In this document: positions 5,376 to 7,514 of the stretch, one piece after another
How the letters are laid out: each line of letters begins with the position of its first letter
How positions within the stretch are numbered: the first letter of the stretch is position 1
DNA from: Candidatus Delongbacteria bacterium
GTDB taxonomy: Bacteria > UBA4055
DNA length: 7,514 nucleotides
Reading direction: 5' to 3'
Assembly: GCA_028702975.1 (NCBI GenBank)
Contig: JAQVNT010000074.1
Span: 1-7,514 of the forward strand
Program-made: the position numbers and the translations under genes
Notes under the pieces: generated by a model
What the model saw: only the letters and a program-made list of their open reading frames with translations
Database searches by the model: none
Told to the model about the DNA's origin: nothing

Positions 5376-7451
5376 ATGACCCTTGACAAACTCAGAAATA
5401 TCGGGATCATGGCCCATATTGACGCCGGTAAGCCCACTACGACCGAAAGAATACTCTTCTATACAGGAAAGGTTCACAAGGTCGGAGAGGTTCACGAAGG
5501 TACGGCTGTAATGGACTGGATCCCCCAGGAGCAGGAAAGGGGAATAACGATAACCTCAGCGGCTACTACATGCGAATGGAAAGATCATTCGATAAACATA
5601 ATCGATACTCCGGGGCATGTTGATTTTACCGTCGAAGTGGAAAGGTCGCTCAGAGTGCTTGACGGCGCGATAGGTCTTTTCTGCGGCGTAGGCGGCGTTG
5701 AACCTCAGTCGGAGACAGTATGGAGGCAGGCAGATCACTATAAAGTTCCGAGGATAGCATTCGTCAATAAGATGGACAGAGTCGGAGCTGATTATTATAA
5801 TGTTCTCGATATGATCGTTGAAAGGCTCGGAGCTCACCCGATAGCAGTACAGATACCTGTAGGTACGGGAGAGATGTTCGCAGGAGTGATCGATCTTATT
5901 AGACTTAAGGCAAGAATGTACAGACAGGACGACGGACTGATATTCGAAGAGATAGACGTTCCTGAAGACCTGAAAGATCTTTCAATGCGCTATAGGGAAA
6001 CGCTGCTGGAATCTATATCTGAATATGACGATGAAATTATGGAACTTTTCCTTGAAGGTAAAGAGATTTCTACAGAAAGAATAAAGAAAGCTCTTCGAAA
6101 AGCGACTCTGGATCTCAAGGTTGTTCCTGTATTCTGCGGATCTTCATTCAAGAATAAAGGGGTTCAGGCTCTTCTTGACGGAGTGATCGATTACCTTCCT
6201 TCACCTCTAGACACAGCAGAATATTCAGGTTTTAAGGCTGACTCTGAAGAAGTTGTTTACAGAAAACCCTCTCCGGACGAACCATTTTCCGCATACGCTT
6301 TCAAAGTGATGACCGATCCATATGTCGGAAAGCTGATCTATCTCAGAGTCTATTCAGGCAGAGCTAAGGTCGGTGAGGCAGTTATCAATTCGCATAATAT
6401 GAAGAAAGAGCGACTCGGAAGAATACTCAGAATGATGTCAAACAAGAGGGAAGATCTCGAGTTGTGTCAGGCAGGTGATATTGTTGCTGTGGTCGGTCTT
6501 AAGTCAACAAGAACCGGTGATACTCTGTGCGACAATAACAAAAGGATCAGATTTGAAACTCTGAAATTTCCCGTTCCGGTCGTCCATCAGGCTATCGAGC
6601 CGAAATCCAAAATGGATTCGGATAAGCTTACGGATTCTCTGCTCAAACTCTCAGAAGAAGATCCGACTTTCGTGATCAAATTCAACGAAGAAACCGGGCA
6701 GACTGTAATATCGGGTATGGGAGAGCTTCATCTTGATATAATAATCGACAGGCTGAAGAGAGAGTTCGGTCTTTCGGTAAATGTCGGAGCTCCGCAAGTC
6801 GCATATAAAGAAAGGCTGAGAAAAGAAATAAGAATAGATTATAAGCACGCAAAACAGACCGGCGGTAAAGGTCAGTTCGCTCATGCGGTCATGAATATTG
6901 GTCCCGGCGAACCGAACTCCGGTTTTGTCTTTATTAATAAAGTAACAGGCGGGCGAATACCAAAAGAATACATACCTGCTGTTGAAGCCGGTATAAAAGA
7001 TTCGATGACATCCGGCCCGATCGCAGGTTATCCTGTTCTGGATGTGAAAGTAGAACTGCTTGACGGCTCGTACCATCCTGTAGATTCCTCAGAAATGGCT
7101 TTCAAGACATGCGGAAGTCTCGCATTCAGAGAAGCAGCTTCAAAAACAGGTACCGTGCTTCTTGAGCCGGTTATGAAGGTCGAGATACATACTCCTCTCT
7201 CATATGTAGGAGCTCTGACCGGCGACATAAACTCAAGAAGAGGAAAAGTTGATGACCTCGTGCTTAAAAATGAATATCAGATCATCAGAGCTACAGTACC
7301 CCTCTCAGAGATGTTCGGTTACACGAACAGACTTAGAAACCTCTCTCAGGGAAGGGCTTCATCATCAATGGAATTCAAAGAATTTGTGGCTATGACCGAA
7401 GAAGAGACAAAAAAAACTCTCAAGAAATTCGGTTATGTTTACAACGGCTAA
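5376..7451 (+). CDS. fusA: Elongation factor G, with Pro in place of the P-loop Thr
   Basis: 691 residues, full family length. EF-G is the GTPase that drives translocation of tRNA and mRNA and, with ribosome recycling factor, helps split ribosomes. The G domain shows AHIDAGKP (13-20), RGITI (55-59, switch I with T58), DTPGH (77-81, catalytic H81), NKMD (131-134) and CGSSFKNKG (254-262). Domain II starts near 300, domain III holds SEEDPTF (426-432) and GMGELHLDI (447-455), domain IV has GGKGQF (496-501) and the tip loop GSYHPVDSSE (564-573, H567), and domain V has GDINSRRG (616-623) and EMFGYTNRLR (645-654). The oddity is P20 (codon CCC, 5433-5435), where GKT is almost universal and the Thr binds Mg2+. 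The start has only a weak AGG 12 bases upstream, so coupling to rpsG is likely. Confidence 0.98.
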   Translation: MTLDKLRNIGIMAHIDAGKPTTTERILFYTGKVHKVGEVHEGTAVMDWIPQEQERGITITSAATTCEWKDHSINIIDTPGHVDFTVEVERSLRVLDGAIGLFCGVGGVEPQSETVWRQADHYKVPRIAFVNKMDRVGADYYNVLDMIVERLGAHPIAVQIPVGTGEMFAGVIDLIRLKARMYRQDDGLIFEEIDVPEDLKDLSMRYRETLLESISEYDDEIMELFLEGKEISTERIKKALRKATLDLKVVPVFCGSSFKNKGVQALLDGVIDYLPSPLDTAEYSGFKADSEEVVYRKPSPDEPFSAYAFKVMTDPYVGKLIYLRVYSGRAKVGEAVINSHNMKKERLGRILRMMSNKREDLELCQAGDIVAVVGLKSTRTGDTLCDNNKRIRFETLKFPVPVVHQAIEPKSKMDSDKLTDSLLKLSEEDPTFVIKFNEETGQTVISGMGELHLDIIIDRLKREFGLSVNVGAPQVAYKERLRKEIRIDYKHAKQTGGKGQFAHAVMNIGPGEPNSGFVFINKVTGGRIPKEYIPAVEAGIKDSMTSGPIAGYPVLDVKVELLDGSYHPVDSSEMAFKTCGSLAFREAASKTGTVLLEPVMKVEIHTPLSYVGALTGDINSRRGKVDDLVLKNEYQIIRATVPLSEMFGYTNRLRNLSQGRASSSMEFKEFVAMTEEETKKTLKKFGYVYNG

Positions 7452-7467
7452 AATTTAAGTTTATAAA

Positions 7468-7473
7468 CGGAGG
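7468..7473 (+). promoter_or_regulatory. Strong ribosome-binding site of tuf
   Basis: CGGAGG ends 6 bases before the tuf ATG and is the best Shine-Dalgarno match in the window. It contrasts with the very weak site before fusA. This fits the higher molar demand for EF-Tu than for EF-G (established knowledge). Confidence 0.8.
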
Positions 7474-7479
7474 TATTGA

Positions 7480-7514
7480 ATGGCTAAGGAAAAATTTGAA
7501 AGAACCAAACCGCA
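7480..7514 (+). CDS. tuf: Elongation factor Tu, first 11 codons plus two bases, cut by the window end
   Basis: The visible peptide is MAKEKFERTKP, with CA beginning the next codon (His if it continues as in the family). It matches the standard N-terminus of bacterial EF-Tu, which delivers aminoacyl-tRNA to the ribosome as a GTP complex. The GTP-binding motifs lie beyond the window. The start is fixed by the CGGAGG site just upstream. The 28-base gap after fusA shows no terminator, so tuf is the fourth gene of the str operon. Whether a second tuf copy exists elsewhere cannot be seen. Confidence 0.95.
   Translation, partial: MAKEKFERTKP

Noticed and set aside
6651..7076. 141-residue minus-strand reading frame
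   Set aside because: It lies wholly inside fusA in antisense, has no recognisable domain or own ribosome-binding site, and is explained by the codon bias of the real gene.

Overview
The window is a gene-dense stretch of a bacterial chromosome. It has slightly AT-rich DNA, every gene on the + strand, and very short or overlapping gene junctions. The organism is probably a diderm (Gram-negative-type) bacterium, because the SpoIID/LytB protein carries a lipoprotein signal and no sporulation genes are visible. I cannot name the phylum from the sequence; an uncultured or deep-branching lineage is a guess.

Layout. (1) Bases 1-2364 hold a tightly packed set: the C-terminal three quarters of the Obg-like ATPase YchF, an unrecognised 304-residue protein that looks like two worn GNAT-type domains, and a membrane PAP2-family lipid phosphatase. 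YchF and the second gene abut (TAA directly followed by ATG), and the second and third overlap by 17 bases. (2) Bases 2381-4310 hold a second unit with its own sigma70-like promoter: a stand-alone CheY-like receiver protein, overlapping by 8 bases a lipoprotein of the SpoIID/LytB peptidoglycan lytic transglycosylase family. (3) From 4311 onward lies the str operon in classical order, rpsL (S12), rpsG (S7), fusA (EF-G) and tuf (EF-Tu, only the first 11 codons plus two bases). It is driven by a near-consensus promoter with an A/T-tract upstream element and has a leader of about 120 nt with several inverted repeats.

How the genes fit together. YchF and the str operon are translation genes. The PAP2 phosphatase and the SpoIID-like lipoprotein both point to cell-envelope work (lipid carrier recycling, glycan-strand cleavage), and the receiver protein may give the envelope unit a phosphorylation input.

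Points that deserve a second look: EF-G has proline instead of the nearly invariant Mg2+-binding threonine of the P-loop (GKP instead of GKT, residue 20), although its other GTPase motifs are intact. The str operon has its own promoter and is not directly preceded by rpoC. The S12-S7 gap is too short to hold an E. coli-type S7 operator, while the rpsL leader contains mutually exclusive helices. No mobile element, CRISPR array, tRNA or rRNA was seen.
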